64,000 nucleotides of DNA from Frigoribacterium sp. PvP032 (GTDB lineage Bacteria > Actinomycetota > Actinomycetes > Actinomycetales > Microbacteriaceae): positions 62,001-126,000 of the forward strand of contig NZ_JAFIBM010000001.1 of assembly GCF_017833035.1 (NCBI RefSeq), in the 5' to 3' direction. The stretch's first letter is position 1. The number at the start of each line of letters is the position of its first letter. Shown here in pieces: positions 7,730-15,669 of the stretch. Below the pieces are notes generated by a model that was not told the origin of the DNA, ran no database searches, and was given only the letters and a program-made list of their open reading frames with translations. A program made the translations under genes and the position numbers.

Positions 7730-9094
7730 ATGTCCGACGACCGCACCTCCGACGAGCGCCCTGCCGGCACCTCCAGCGCCCCCGGCCCCTCCGGCGCCGC
7801 ACAGCCCGCACGGCCCCACGTCGTCGTGGTCGGCGGCGGCTTCGCCGGCATCGCCACGATGCGCGCCCTCAAGGACGCCGACGTCGACATCACGCTGATC
7901 GACCGGCACGTCTACAACATGTTCCAGCCGCTCATGTACCAGGTCGCGACCGGCGGCCTGAACGCCGGCGACGTCACGTACTTCCTCCGCAGCCTCCGCT
8001 CGAAGCAGTCGAACGCCGACTTCCGGCACGGGCTCCTCACGACCGTCCGGGCCGACGAGCGCGTCATCACGCTCCGCGACGGCGAGGAGATCTCGTACGA
8101 CGCGCTCGTGCTCGCGAACGGCGTCAACACGAGCTACTTCGGTACCAAGGGCGCCTACGAGTTCGCCTACTCGATGTACTCCCGCTCGCAGGCCCTCCGC
8201 ATCCGCGACGAGCTCTTCACGCAGCTCGAGAACGCGGCGGCGTCGCAGGGCAGCGGCGAGGTGCGGGTCGTCATCGTCGGCGGCGGCGCGACCGGCGTCG
8301 AGATGGCCGGAGCGCTGGCCGAGCTGCGCGACCAGGCCCTCAAGGACGCCTACCCCGAGATCGACGCCTCGAGCATCACGATCACGCTGGTGCACCGCAG
8401 CGGCGAGCTCCTCAAGCCGTTCGCGCCGCGCCTCCGTCGCTACGCCGCCAAGGTGCTGCGCAAGCGCGGCGTCGACCTGCGGCTCGACACCGGCGTCGAG
8501 GAGGTCACGCCCGACGGCGTCCGCACCGCCTCCGGCGAGTTCATCCCCGCCGAGCTCGTCGTCTGGGCGACCGGCGTCGCCGCGCACGCGGAGGTCGCCG
8601 CCTGGGGCGTGCCGCAGACCCACGGAGGCCGCATCCAGGTCAACGACGACCTCACGGTCAAGGGCCTCGACCGCATCTGGGCCGCCGGAGACATCGCCGC
8701 GACCGACGACGCCCTCGCGCAGCTGGCCCAGCCGGCCATCCAGGGCGGCGAGCACATCGGCGAGCAGATCGAGCGCCTCCTCGCCGGCAAGCCGTCCACG
8801 AAGTTCAAGTACCACGACAAGGGCACGATGGCGACGGTCGGCACGAACGCGGCCGTGGTGCAGCTGCCGAACGGCTTCACGATGACCGGGCCCGTCGCCT
8901 GGCTGCTCTGGGTCTTCGTGCACATCACGAGCCTGCTCGGCAACGGCAACCGCCTGTCGACGCTGACCCACTTCTTCGTCCGCTACATGTGGGCGCTCCG
9001 CAAGCGCGCCATCCCGATCGTCGGCGACGTGCGCCCGGTCCGCCCGAACGGCGACCGCGCTCCCGAGAAGTGGCAGACCGAGAAGGCCGAGTAG
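7730..9094 (+). CDS. ndh: Type II NADH dehydrogenase (NDH-2)
   Basis: Single-subunit, non-proton-pumping NADH:quinone oxidoreductase acting peripherally at the inner face of the membrane. Seen: the N-terminal FAD-binding GGGFAG (about residue 36), the second Rossmann motif VIVGGGATGVEMAG (NADH binding, about 185), the WAAGD FAD motif (about 320) and a C-terminal amphipathic/hydrophobic region (about 385-420) for membrane association. The start at 7730 was chosen because GCAGGAG precedes it and the protein then has the family length (454); upstream sequence in the same frame is not conserved-looking. Confidence 0.93.
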   Translation: MSDDRTSDERPAGTSSAPGPSGAAQPARPHVVVVGGGFAGIATMRALKDADVDITLIDRHVYNMFQPLMYQVATGGLNAGDVTYFLRSLRSKQSNADFRHGLLTTVRADERVITLRDGEEISYDALVLANGVNTSYFGTKGAYEFAYSMYSRSQALRIRDELFTQLENAAASQGSGEVRVVIVGGGATGVEMAGALAELRDQALKDAYPEIDASSITITLVHRSGELLKPFAPRLRRYAAKVLRKRGVDLRLDTGVEEVTPDGVRTASGEFIPAELVVWATGVAAHAEVAAWGVPQTHGGRIQVNDDLTVKGLDRIWAAGDIAATDDALAQLAQPAIQGGEHIGEQIERLLAGKPSTKFKYHDKGTMATVGTNAAVVQLPNGFTMTGPVAWLLWVFVHITSLLGNGNRLSTLTHFFVRYMWALRKRAIPIVGDVRPVRPNGDRAPEKWQTEKAE

Positions 9095-9117
9095 CCCGCC
9101 GGCTCCCGGAGCGCAGG

Positions 9118-9177
9118 GAACCGCGAACCGGACCATGAACCGCGTTCTTCCGCGGTTCATGGTCCGGTTCGCGGTTC
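9118..9177. repeat. Family 4 palindrome (ATGAACCGCG), copy 1
   Basis: Perfect 27-bp inverted repeat around the 6-nt centre TTCTTC. Each arm begins GAACCGCGAACC and ends ATGAACCGCG. It lies just after ndh, in the 285-bp gap between convergent genes. A diverged relative is at 18683-18746. Confidence 0.95.
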
Positions 9178-9284
9178 TTGAGGGGCAGGCAGCCCCGAGG
9201 AGGTGCGGTGCCCGCCCGGCGCACACCGCGCCTCCTGCAGGACACGGTTCTGCAGCGCGGGCGCGTCTCGCTGCCCGGACGAAA

Positions 9285-9342
9285 CACCCCGGTGTGGACC
9301 ATGCACCCCGAAACGACGGGGTGCATGGTCCACACCGGGGTG
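9285..9342. repeat. Perfect 25-bp palindrome (CACCCCGGTGTGG)
   Basis: Inverted repeat with perfect 25-bp arms beginning CACCCCGGTGTGG and ending ATGCACCCC, around the 8-nt centre GAAACGAC. It is the second long palindrome in the ndh/MFS gap. The arms share GGACCATG with the neighbouring element but otherwise differ. Confidence 0.95.
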
Positions 9343-9379
9343 CGGGGCGCAGAGCGCGCAGGCGCGCAGGCGCGCAGGC

Positions 9380-10858
9380 TCAGCCCAGGTGCACCACGGG
9401 GCCGCTCGGGAGCAGCTCCTCCTTCGTGCCGCGGATCATGAAGAACGAGATCGGCGCGGCGATGAACGCGGCCACCGCGGCCGCGACGAACGCCGCCGAG
9501 TAGCCGTCGACGAGCGCTGCGAGCCCGCCGGCCGTGCTTCCGGCCACGGCCGACGCGTAGAGGTTCGTGTAGACCGCGAGCCCGATCGAGCCGCCGATCT
9601 GCATCATCGCGTTCGAGGTGGCGCTGGCCGCGCCGGCCTCGTGGGGATCGACTCCGGCGAGCGCGAGGTTCTGCATCGGCACGAAGATGCCGGCGAGGCC
9701 CACGCCCATGACGATCAGCGGCGGCAGCACGTGCGTCGCGTACCCGCCGTCGGCCGTGATGAACGACAGCCAGAACAGGCCGGCGGCGGCCACGATCGGC
9801 CCGACGATCATGAGGAGGCGCGGACCGATCACCGGCAGCAGCTTCGTCAGGATCGGCGCCATCACCATGATGACCAGCGTCATCGGCAGCGTCGCGAGGC
9901 CGGCCTCGAGCGGGCCGAAGCCGAGCACGATCTGCAGGTGGAACGTCAGGTAGAGCAGGGCGCCGATCATGACGCTGCCGACGATCAGCTGCACGAGGAA
10001 AGCCCCGCCGCGCACGCGGTTCGTCAGCACGCCGAGCGGCAGGAGGGGGTGGTCGCTGCGCTTCTGGACGAGGACGAACAGGGCGAGCAGGCCGGCGCCG
10101 AGGGCGATGAAGCCGATGACGACGGGGCTGCCCCAGCCGTCCTCGGCCTGGGTGAAGCCGTAGACGAGCGACGCGAGGCCGAGCGCCACGACGACCGTGC
10201 CGACGACGTCGAGGCGGTTGTCGCCCTCGGCCTTGCTCTCGCGCACGACGAGCGCGGCGGCGATGATCGCGACGATCACGATCGGCACGTTGACGAGGAG
10301 GCACCAGCGCCAGCTGACGAACTCCGTGAGCACGCCGCCGAGCACGAGGCCGACGGCTGCGCCCGCACCCGAGATGGCACCGAAGACGGCGAAGGCCGTG
10401 TTGCGCTCGCGTCCGCGCGAGAAGGTCGTGGTGAGCACGGCGAGGGCGGCCGGGGCGAGCAGCGCGGCGAAGACGCCCTGGAGGGCACGGGCGGTGACGA
10501 GCAGCTCGCCGGTCGAGACGAGGCCGCCGAAGGCCGACGCGGCGCCGAAGCCGACCATGCCGACGATGAAGGTGCGCTTGCGTCCCCAGAAGTCGGCGAT
10601 GCGGCCGCCGAGCAGCAGCAGCGCGCCGAAGGCGAGGGCGTAGGCCGTGACGACCCACTGGCGGTTCTCGTCCGAGAGGCCGAGCTCGGCCTGGGCCTGC
10701 GGCAGGGCGATGTTGACGATGGTGCCGTCGAGCACGACGACGAGCTGCGCGAGCCCGACGATCACGAGCACCCACCAGCGGCGGGCGGACGCCGGTGCGT
10801 CGGACGGAGGTGCGGTCTGGTGCGACCCGGTGGCGGGCCGTGCTGCTGAGGTGGTCAC
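9380..10858 (-). CDS. MFS drug efflux transporter, DHA2 (14-TM) family
   Basis: Proton-driven multidrug exporter of the EmrB/QacA group. About 14 hydrophobic segments are seen in 492 residues, with the N-terminal signature VVLDGTIVNIALPQAQAELG (motif D1 region) and ADFWGRKRTFI (motif A). The GTG at 10858 was chosen because CAGGAGAACA directly precedes it; a GTG at 10900 in the same frame lacks this. It is divergent from a TetR gene, with a palindromic operator over its presumed -10 (TAGTAT), so the TetR protein should repress it and respond to a transported compound. Confidence 0.93.
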   Translation of the reverse strand: MTTSAARPATGSHQTAPPSDAPASARRWWVLVIVGLAQLVVVLDGTIVNIALPQAQAELGLSDENRQWVVTAYALAFGALLLLGGRIADFWGRKRTFIVGMVGFGAASAFGGLVSTGELLVTARALQGVFAALLAPAALAVLTTTFSRGRERNTAFAVFGAISGAGAAVGLVLGGVLTEFVSWRWCLLVNVPIVIVAIIAAALVVRESKAEGDNRLDVVGTVVVALGLASLVYGFTQAEDGWGSPVVIGFIALGAGLLALFVLVQKRSDHPLLPLGVLTNRVRGGAFLVQLIVGSVMIGALLYLTFHLQIVLGFGPLEAGLATLPMTLVIMVMAPILTKLLPVIGPRLLMIVGPIVAAAGLFWLSFITADGGYATHVLPPLIVMGVGLAGIFVPMQNLALAGVDPHEAGAASATSNAMMQIGGSIGLAVYTNLYASAVAGSTAGGLAALVDGYSAAFVAAAVAAFIAAPISFFMIRGTKEELLPSGPVVHLG

Positions 10859-10931
10859 TGTTCTCCTGGTTCTGGTGCCCTGAGTCTCGGGGCGCTCCAC
10901 GACGGGCGGCCGTCGTGGACCCAGTGATACT

Positions 10932-10945
10932 ACCTACTAGTTGGT
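10932..10945. promoter_or_regulatory. TetR operator between the MFS and tetR genes
   Basis: ACCTACTAGTTGGT is a palindrome with only one mismatched pair, in the 128-bp divergent region. It overlaps the reverse-strand TAGTAT that can serve as the MFS -10. Confidence 0.7.
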
Positions 10946-10986
10946 TGGATTCGTAAGGGGGGCGCCACAGGGGCTAATCTCGCCGC

Positions 10987-11580
10987 ATGGCCTACGACGC
11001 GGACGAGACGCGCCGCCGCATCCTCGTGGCAGCCACGGCGGAGTTCGCCGAGCACGGCCTCGCCGGCGCCCGCGTCGACCGGATCGCCGCAGCCGCCGCC
11101 TGCAGCAAGGAGCGGCTCTACGCCCACTACGGCGACAAGGAGTCCCTGTTCACGGCCGTGCTCAACGCCTCCTTCGCCCATCTGGGCGAGGCCGCGTCGG
11201 TCGACTTCAGCTCCGTCGAGGACTTCGCGGTCGCCGTCTTCGACCATCTCGTCGACAACCCCGCCAACCAGCGCCTCCTCGCCTGGGCCCGGCTCGAGCA
11301 GCGGCACGACTGGGCGGCGTCGTTCGGGGTCCTCGAGAGCGTGCGCGCCACCTCCGTCGGGCACCTCGAGCGCCTGATCGGCGAGGCCGGCGAGGCCGGC
11401 GAGGCCGACGCGACGGGCACACCGCAGCCCTGGTCGCCCGACGACCTCTTCGCCCTCGTGCTGGCGATCGCGTCGGCGTGGGTACAGCTGCCGGAGCTCC
11501 CGGACGACCAGCCGCGGACGCCCGACGTCGACGCCCAGCGCGCGATCGTGCGCGCGGCCGTCACGCGCCTCCTCGCCTGA
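10987..11580 (+). CDS. TetR-family transcriptional repressor
   Basis: Protein of 197 residues with an N-terminal TetR DNA-binding domain (about 8-55, TRRRILVAATAEFAEHGLAG then recognition helix ACSKERLYAHYGDKE) and a variable ligand-binding C-terminal domain. Divergent from the MFS efflux gene, which it probably represses together with itself. TAATCT ends 6 nt before the ATG and no Shine-Dalgarno sequence is present, so the mRNA is likely leaderless. The ligand is unknown. A GEAGEAGEAD mini-repeat appears at about residue 135. Confidence 0.92.
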   Translation: MAYDADETRRRILVAATAEFAEHGLAGARVDRIAAAAACSKERLYAHYGDKESLFTAVLNASFAHLGEAASVDFSSVEDFAVAVFDHLVDNPANQRLLAWARLEQRHDWAASFGVLESVRATSVGHLERLIGEAGEAGEADATGTPQPWSPDDLFALVLAIASAWVQLPELPDDQPRTPDVDAQRAIVRAAVTRLLA

Positions 11581-11582
11581 CG

Positions 11583-11618
11583 CCCTGGCCCTGGCCCTGG
11601 CCCTGGCCCTGGCCCTCG
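11583..11618. repeat. Hexamer tandem repeat after tetR
   Basis: Five perfect copies of CCCTGG and a sixth with one change, starting directly after the tetR stop codon. A slippage-prone microsatellite outside coding sequence. Confidence 0.9.
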
Positions 11619-11635
11619 CCCCAGGAGGCGCCCGC

Positions 11636-11691
11636 CGAGTGGTCAGCTCCGGTCGGCCGGGACGCTCTGGACGACCGCACCTGACCACTCG
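11636..11691. repeat. Family 3 palindrome (CGAGTGGTCAG), copy 1
   Basis: Imperfect inverted repeat with 23-bp arms beginning CGAGTGGTCAG, with three mismatched pairs around a 10-nt centre. Its partner at 12329-12384 lies on the other side of the FBP-domain gene. Confidence 0.88.
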
Positions 11692-11746
11692 AGGCAGCAC
11701 GCAGCACGGCCGGTCGGCTGGGTCGGCGGGAAGCCGCTCAGCCGCC

Positions 11747-12247
11747 TCAGCGGCCGTCGACCACGGTCCGCACGAAGCCGGCCGTCCGCTCGCGCAGGCT
11801 GAGCACCCTCTGCTCGACGGCCGCCGCGACGTCGAAGCCGAGGTACGCGGGCGGCGGCGGTCGGTGGGCGTTCGCGCTGCACTCGAAGCCGGCGCAGACG
11901 AGCGTGCCGACCGTGTCGCCGTTGCGTCCGGCGGCACCGGCCCGCTTCGCGCTGAAGAAGGCGACAGGCGCGGGCAGGGTCACGTCCTGGCACCAGCTGC
12001 ACTGGGCGCGGGACCGGGTCGTGGCCTCGGCCTGGCGCAGAACGAGGCCGACCGGCTCGCCGTCGACCGGCACGACGACGTAGGCGCGGCGGGGCAGCTT
12101 CGGGTCGCGCCAGCCGAGGAACTCGAGCGAGTCCCAGCCGCCGGTGTAGAGGGCGTCGAGGTCGGGCGGGAGAACGAGGTCGGAGGTCTCCTTGCGCGAG
12201 GCGTTCGCGAAGGAGGCGCGGAGGACGGAGGCGGTCAGGGGCAGCAT
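11747..12247 (-). CDS. FBP-domain (EF-G-binding-like) protein
   Basis: Protein of 166 residues resembling the FBP_C domain of fibronectin/EF-G binding proteins. The cysteine pattern typical of a zinc site is present: QCSWCQD (about residue 91) and LVCAGFECSANAH (about 126). Bacterial relatives bind translation elongation factor G; a similar role here is inference. The ATG at 12247 was chosen because the family N-terminus (helix LTASVLRASFANASRKE) begins there; the frame runs further upstream but the added sequence looks non-coding. The gene is bracketed by two copies of one palindrome family. Confidence 0.82.
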   Translation of the reverse strand: MLPLTASVLRASFANASRKETSDLVLPPDLDALYTGGWDSLEFLGWRDPKLPRRAYVVVPVDGEPVGLVLRQAEATTRSRAQCSWCQDVTLPAPVAFFSAKRAGAAGRNGDTVGTLVCAGFECSANAHRPPPPAYLGFDVAAAVEQRVLSLRERTAGFVRTVVDGR

Positions 12248-12603
12248 CAGGGGTTCACCAGTCGGTAGGGATGCTCGGGCACCGGGCCGTGCGCACCTGC
12301 CCCGCCCTGCCAGGACGTGCCCGCACGACGAGTGGTCAGTTCCGATCGTCCCCGCGACGGGGAACGACAGGAAGCGACCACTCGACGGCCGGGCAGCCAC
12401 AGGAGGGGGCGAGGAGGTGCGCGCACGACGGCGCACACGAGCGGTGATCAGGGGAGGAGAGATGGGGAGGGGTCGACTGTGCGACTACCTGCCGCCGGCG
12501 GAGAGCCCGCCGACGACCTCCTGACGCCCCGAGGGCTGCACGACTGCGGAGATGATCACGGGTCGACGATACGACCCGGACGGAGCGGCGTCCACCCCCG
12601 CCG
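12248..12603. other. Gene-free interval upstream of the FBP gene
   Basis: This 356-bp stretch holds no convincing ORF. It contains the palindrome at 12329-12384, and the rest should carry the FBP gene promoter, of which no clear hexamers are seen. Confidence 0.6.
12329..12384. repeat. Family 3 palindrome (CGAGTGGTC), copy 2
   Basis: Imperfect inverted repeat with arms of about 25 bp starting CGAGTGGTC, then shared TTCC and TCGT blocks, around a short centre. Same family as 11636-11691. Confidence 0.88.
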
Positions 12604-13077
12604 TCAGCCCTCGACGCCGCCGACCCCCGCGTCCCCGACCCTCACGTCGCCGCCCCTCACGTCGGTGACCCTCTCGTCGTACTCGGCCCACGCGCCGGAG
12701 ACCTGCCCGAAGTGCGCGATCGACCACTCCTCGAGGGCGCGCAGCGGTGTGCGGAGCGTCTCGCCCGCCTCCGTCAACTCGTAGACGACGCGTGGCGGCA
12801 CCTCGGCGAAGACGGTCCGCGTGACGAGGCCGTCGCGTTCGAGCCCGCGCAGGGTCTGCGTCAGCATCTTCTGCGAGATGCCCTCGACGCGTCGGCGGAT
12901 GTCGGAGAAACGGAGTGGACCCGTGCCGAGCGCACCGACGATCAGCACCGTCCAGCGGTCGCCGATCCGGTCGAGGAGGCGGCGCGACGGGCAGCCGGCT
13001 GCGTAGGGATCGAGCGCAGGAGGCGCGGCGTCGGGAGCCGGAGCCGTAACGGTTACCAAAAAGTGCCTACTTCCCAT
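12604..13077 (-). CDS. HxlR-family transcriptional regulator
   Basis: Winged helix-turn-helix repressor of the HxlR group, typically sensing reactive electrophiles or oxidants through the conserved N-terminal Cys. Seen: CPSRRLLDRIGDRWTVLIVG (Cys about 29), RFSDIRRRVEGISQKMLTQ recognition region and the dimerisation helices. The C-terminal 20 residues are a Gly/Val/Asp repeat tail. The annotated ATG start puts a probable operator inside the first codons; a TTG six codons later is possible. It is divergent from an NAD(P)-binding reductase gene, the usual target of such regulators. Confidence 0.9.
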   Translation of the reverse strand: MGSRHFLVTVTAPAPDAAPPALDPYAAGCPSRRLLDRIGDRWTVLIVGALGTGPLRFSDIRRRVEGISQKMLTQTLRGLERDGLVTRTVFAEVPPRVVYELTEAGETLRTPLRALEEWSIAHFGQVSGAWAEYDERVTDVRGGDVRVGDAGVGGVEG

Positions 13078-13085
13078 CGGTGACC
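13044..13085. promoter_or_regulatory. Probable HxlR operator region
   Basis: GGTTACC and GGTGACC flank AAAAAGTGCCTACTTCCC in the divergent region, resembling the AAGTGCCTACTT-type sites found before HxlR targets. It overlaps the 5' end of the regulator gene as annotated, consistent with autorepression. Confidence 0.5.
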
Positions 13086-13155
13086 AATGGACCTAGCGTA
13101 GCCGCGAAGCCCCACGAACAGAAGAACGAACAGAAGCAACGAGAAGGAGAACGCC

Positions 13156-13806
13156 ATGACTCGCATCACCGTCGTCGGAGGGACCGGCTACGCCGGCAGC
13201 GCGATCGTCGCCGAGGCCGCACGCCGCGGACACGAGGTCGTCTCGGTCAGCCGCAGCGTCCCCGCCGAGGAGGCCCGCGTCGAGGGCGTCCGCTACGAGA
13301 CCGGCTCGCTCGTCGACGCCGATGTGCGCGCCCGCGCCGTGGACGGTGCCGAGGTCGTCGTCTCGAGCCTCTCGCCCCGCGGCGAGCTCGACGGACGCAT
13401 CGTCGAGGTCGACCGCGAGCTGGCCGCCCTGGCCGATCAGCACGGCGCCCGCTTCGTCGTCGTCGGCGGCTACAGCTCGCTGCGCCTCGAGGAGGGCGGG
13501 CCGCGCCAGGCCGAGACCGGCCAGATCCCGCCGGAGTACGCCGGCGAGGCGCTCCAGATGAACGAGGTGCTGGGCGAGCTGCTCGGCGGCTCCGAGTCGC
13601 TCGAGTTCCTCTTCGTGTCGCCCGCGATGCAGTTCGGCGCCTACGCACCGGGCGAGGCGCTCGGCCGCTACCGCGTCGGCGGCGAGGTCGCGTTCACCGA
13701 CGACGCCGGCGTCTCCGCCGTCAGCGGCGCGGACTTCGCGCTGGCGATCGTCGACGAGATCGAGAAGCCCGCACACCGCCGCGAGCACATCTCCGTCGCG
13801 TACTGA
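13156..13806 (+). CDS. NAD(P)-binding Rossmann protein (NmrA/YwnB-like)
   Basis: Atypical short-chain reductase of 216 residues. The nucleotide-binding motif TVVGGTGYAGSAIV is at the N-terminus, and the sequence continues with SLSPRGELDG and FVVVGGYSSLRL as in NmrA/YwnB-like proteins, which lack the classical YxxxK pair. GAGAAGGAG precedes the ATG. Divergent from the HxlR gene, so it is probably induced by electrophile or oxidant stress as a quinone or redox-cofactor-responsive enzyme. The substrate is unknown. Confidence 0.88.
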   Translation: MTRITVVGGTGYAGSAIVAEAARRGHEVVSVSRSVPAEEARVEGVRYETGSLVDADVRARAVDGAEVVVSSLSPRGELDGRIVEVDRELAALADQHGARFVVVGGYSSLRLEEGGPRQAETGQIPPEYAGEALQMNEVLGELLGGSESLEFLFVSPAMQFGAYAPGEALGRYRVGGEVAFTDDAGVSAVSGADFALAIVDEIEKPAHRREHISVAY

Positions 13807-13854
13807 GGTCGGTCGCGTACCGACGCACTAGACGCCGAGCCGTGAACGCGATGC

Positions 13855-13900
13855 ACGAAGGAGGTGCGGGTCAGGATCACCTGGCCCGCACCTCCTTCGT
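13855..13900. repeat. Palindrome with 21-bp arms (ACGAAGGAGGTGCGGG)
   Basis: ACGAAGGAGGTGCGGG is perfectly repeated in inverse, and the stem extends through five more pairs with one mismatch to a 4-nt loop (ATCA). Between convergent genes; could act as a bidirectional terminator, but no T tract follows. Confidence 0.85.
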
Positions 13901-13937
13901 CATGCCGGCCCTCGCTCGCCCGAACCGGTCCCCGCAG

Positions 13938-14028
13938 TTCAGGAACTTGCGGGTACGAACTCCTGACGCATGCACGAATCAGGCCTCTGACTCCTGAGCT
14001 CGCACGACTCAGGACTCTCGTTCCTGAA
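13938..14028. repeat. Complex palindrome of alternating TCAGGA/TCCTGA units
   Basis: Starts TTCAGGAAC and ends with GTTCCTGAA. Six alternating copies of TCAGG(A) and TCCTGA lie between, so the two halves are roughly inverse of one another with several mismatches and a short indel. The architecture resembles family 1 (several short units per arm), but the sequence is unrelated. Confidence 0.75.
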
Positions 14029-14068
14029 TGGGGAGAGGCGACGAGCAGCCCAGCCCAGCCGGAGCCGC

Positions 14069-14944
14069 TCAGGCGAGCGGGTCGGAGGGGATGCCGAGCA
14101 GCGAGGCGCTCCGCTCCCAGAGGCCGCGCATCAGGTCGCGGTCGCCGGCCTGCGCCGCCACCCGACCCGGGGCCTTGAGGCGGTCGAAGTAGTTGCCGCT
14201 CGGGGCAGGCACCGTCGCCGCGGCGGCCAGTCGCACCAGCGGCTCGGCCCCCTGCTCGGTTGACACGGCCGCGCGCTTGGCGAAGGTCGCGACGGGCCCG
14301 TTGCCGCCGAAGCCCGACGCGACGAAGCCGGGGTGGAACGCGAACGCGTCGACTCCCGTGCTGCCGAGGCGGCGGGCGAGCTCGCGCGTGAAGAGGATGT
14401 TGAGCAGCTTCGAGGTGCCGTAGGCGCGGAATCCGCCGTACCAGCGCTCGTGGTCGCCGTCGAGGTCGGCCAGGTCGACCCGGCCGAACAGGTTGCCCGC
14501 GCTCGAGGTCTGGATCACGCGCACGGTCCCGGGCGCGTGATCGGCCGCGGTCTCGACCATCCGGGGCAGCAGCAGCGAGGTCAGCAGGAAAGGCGCCAGG
14601 TGGTTGCCCTGGAACGTCAGCTCGAACCCGTCGGAGGTGCGCTGACGCTCCGAGATCGTGGCGCCGGCGTTGTTGGCGAGCACGTGGATGCGCGGCAGGT
14701 CGGCGAGCAGCTGATCGGCGAGCGAGCGCACCGACGCCAGGTCGGCGAAGTCGGCGAGGTAGGCGGTGCCGCCGACCTCGTCGGCGACGGCGCGGGTGCG
14801 GTCGGCGTTGCGGCCGACGACCGCGACGGTGGCACCGAGGTCCGACAGCGCCCGGGCGGCCTCGCGGCCGATCCCGGAGCTCGCTCCGGTGACGACGACG
14901 GCACGGTCGTCGAGGCGGCCAGGGGCAGGGAGGGTGACGGACAT
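14069..14944 (-). CDS. SDR-family oxidoreductase (retinol dehydrogenase-like)
   Basis: Classical short-chain dehydrogenase of 291 residues using NAD(P)H. Seen: TGASSGIG cofactor motif (about 20-27), NNAG (about 95), catalytic Ser in IQTSSAGN and YGTSK (catalytic Tyr/Lys). Length and the FGRVDLADLDG and TFQGNHLAPFLLT segments resemble retinol-dehydrogenase/WW-domain-oxidoreductase-like bacterial SDRs. TACCGT ends 7 nt before the ATG, so it is probably leaderless. Substrate unknown. It is convergent with the reductase gene across two palindromes. Confidence 0.92.
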   Translation of the reverse strand: MSVTLPAPGRLDDRAVVVTGASSGIGREAARALSDLGATVAVVGRNADRTRAVADEVGGTAYLADFADLASVRSLADQLLADLPRIHVLANNAGATISERQRTSDGFELTFQGNHLAPFLLTSLLLPRMVETAADHAPGTVRVIQTSSAGNLFGRVDLADLDGDHERWYGGFRAYGTSKLLNILFTRELARRLGSTGVDAFAFHPGFVASGFGGNGPVATFAKRAAVSTEQGAEPLVRLAAAATVPAPSGNYFDRLKAPGRVAAQAGDRDLMRGLWERSASLLGIPSDPLA

Positions 14945-15081
14945 GCCCTGAACGGTAGACCGTCACCGCCTGGGGACGTCGTGCACGTCGCCGGTGTGCG
15001 CCATGATGGTCCGGTGGCCGCCCGGGGGGGGTGCCGGCCGCTCGATCGTCCTGGGCGCCTCCCGCCGCCTGGAGGACCACC

Positions 15082-15669
15082 GTGAACCGTCGAGCCGCCC
15101 TCGTCTCCCTGATCGCCGCGGGCACCGCCCTCGTTCTCGCCGGGTGCGGTGCCGACCCCGACGCCAGCCTGGGCGAGCCGATCGAGACCGGGCTGTGGGC
15201 GGTGGGCGGCTTCGACGGGGCCGTCTCGATCACGGCGGACTCGTTCGAGGCCGTCAGCGACGAGACGATCGCCCGGTGGGAGCTGGACCCGGGCGACCAG
15301 GACCTCTACACGGCCTGGTTCACCGTCGAGGTCGTCGAGGGCGAGTGGACCGCCGAGGCCGGCGACGTCGGAGCGTTCCGCAACGTCAACTGGGTCGTCG
15401 GCACGGACGGCGACTTCGTGGCGGGGCCCGACCGGGCAGTCATCGACTTCGGCAGCCCCAGGATCGACGACGACGAGTGCCCGAACGACACCGACACCGT
15501 CCAGGAGGCGCTGGCGTCGACCGGCACGACCGAGGTCTGCGCCCTCCTCCTGGCGCCCGGCGGGTCGACCGTCTCTGAGATCGGCTATGCGAAGGCCTAC
15601 AAGGAGCGGGGTCGCCGACAGATGGGCGGCGCGAAGATCGTGAGCTGGTCGGTGACCGACCCGAGCTGA
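15082..15669 (+). CDS. Predicted lipoprotein, function unknown
   Basis: The GTG at 15082 follows CTGGAGG at good spacing and yields a lipoprotein signal peptide: NRRAALVSLIAAGTALVL followed by the lipobox LAGC (Cys about 26). The mature part of about 170 residues has no recognised domain; it contains two cysteines and a beta-rich pattern. It would be anchored to the outer face of the membrane. The stop codon is immediately followed by a 7-bp tandem repeat. No neighbour suggests a role. Confidence 0.8.
   Translation: MNRRAALVSLIAAGTALVLAGCGADPDASLGEPIETGLWAVGGFDGAVSITADSFEAVSDETIARWELDPGDQDLYTAWFTVEVVEGEWTAEAGDVGAFRNVNWVVGTDGDFVAGPDRAVIDFGSPRIDDDECPNDTDTVQEALASTGTTEVCALLLAPGGSTVSEIGYAKAYKERGRRQMGGAKIVSWSVTDPS

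Noticed and set aside
7682-9226. Long minus-strand ORF opposite ndh
   Set aside because: It is the complement of a well-conserved gene, Asp/Val/Gly-rich without any domain, and lacks a ribosome site.
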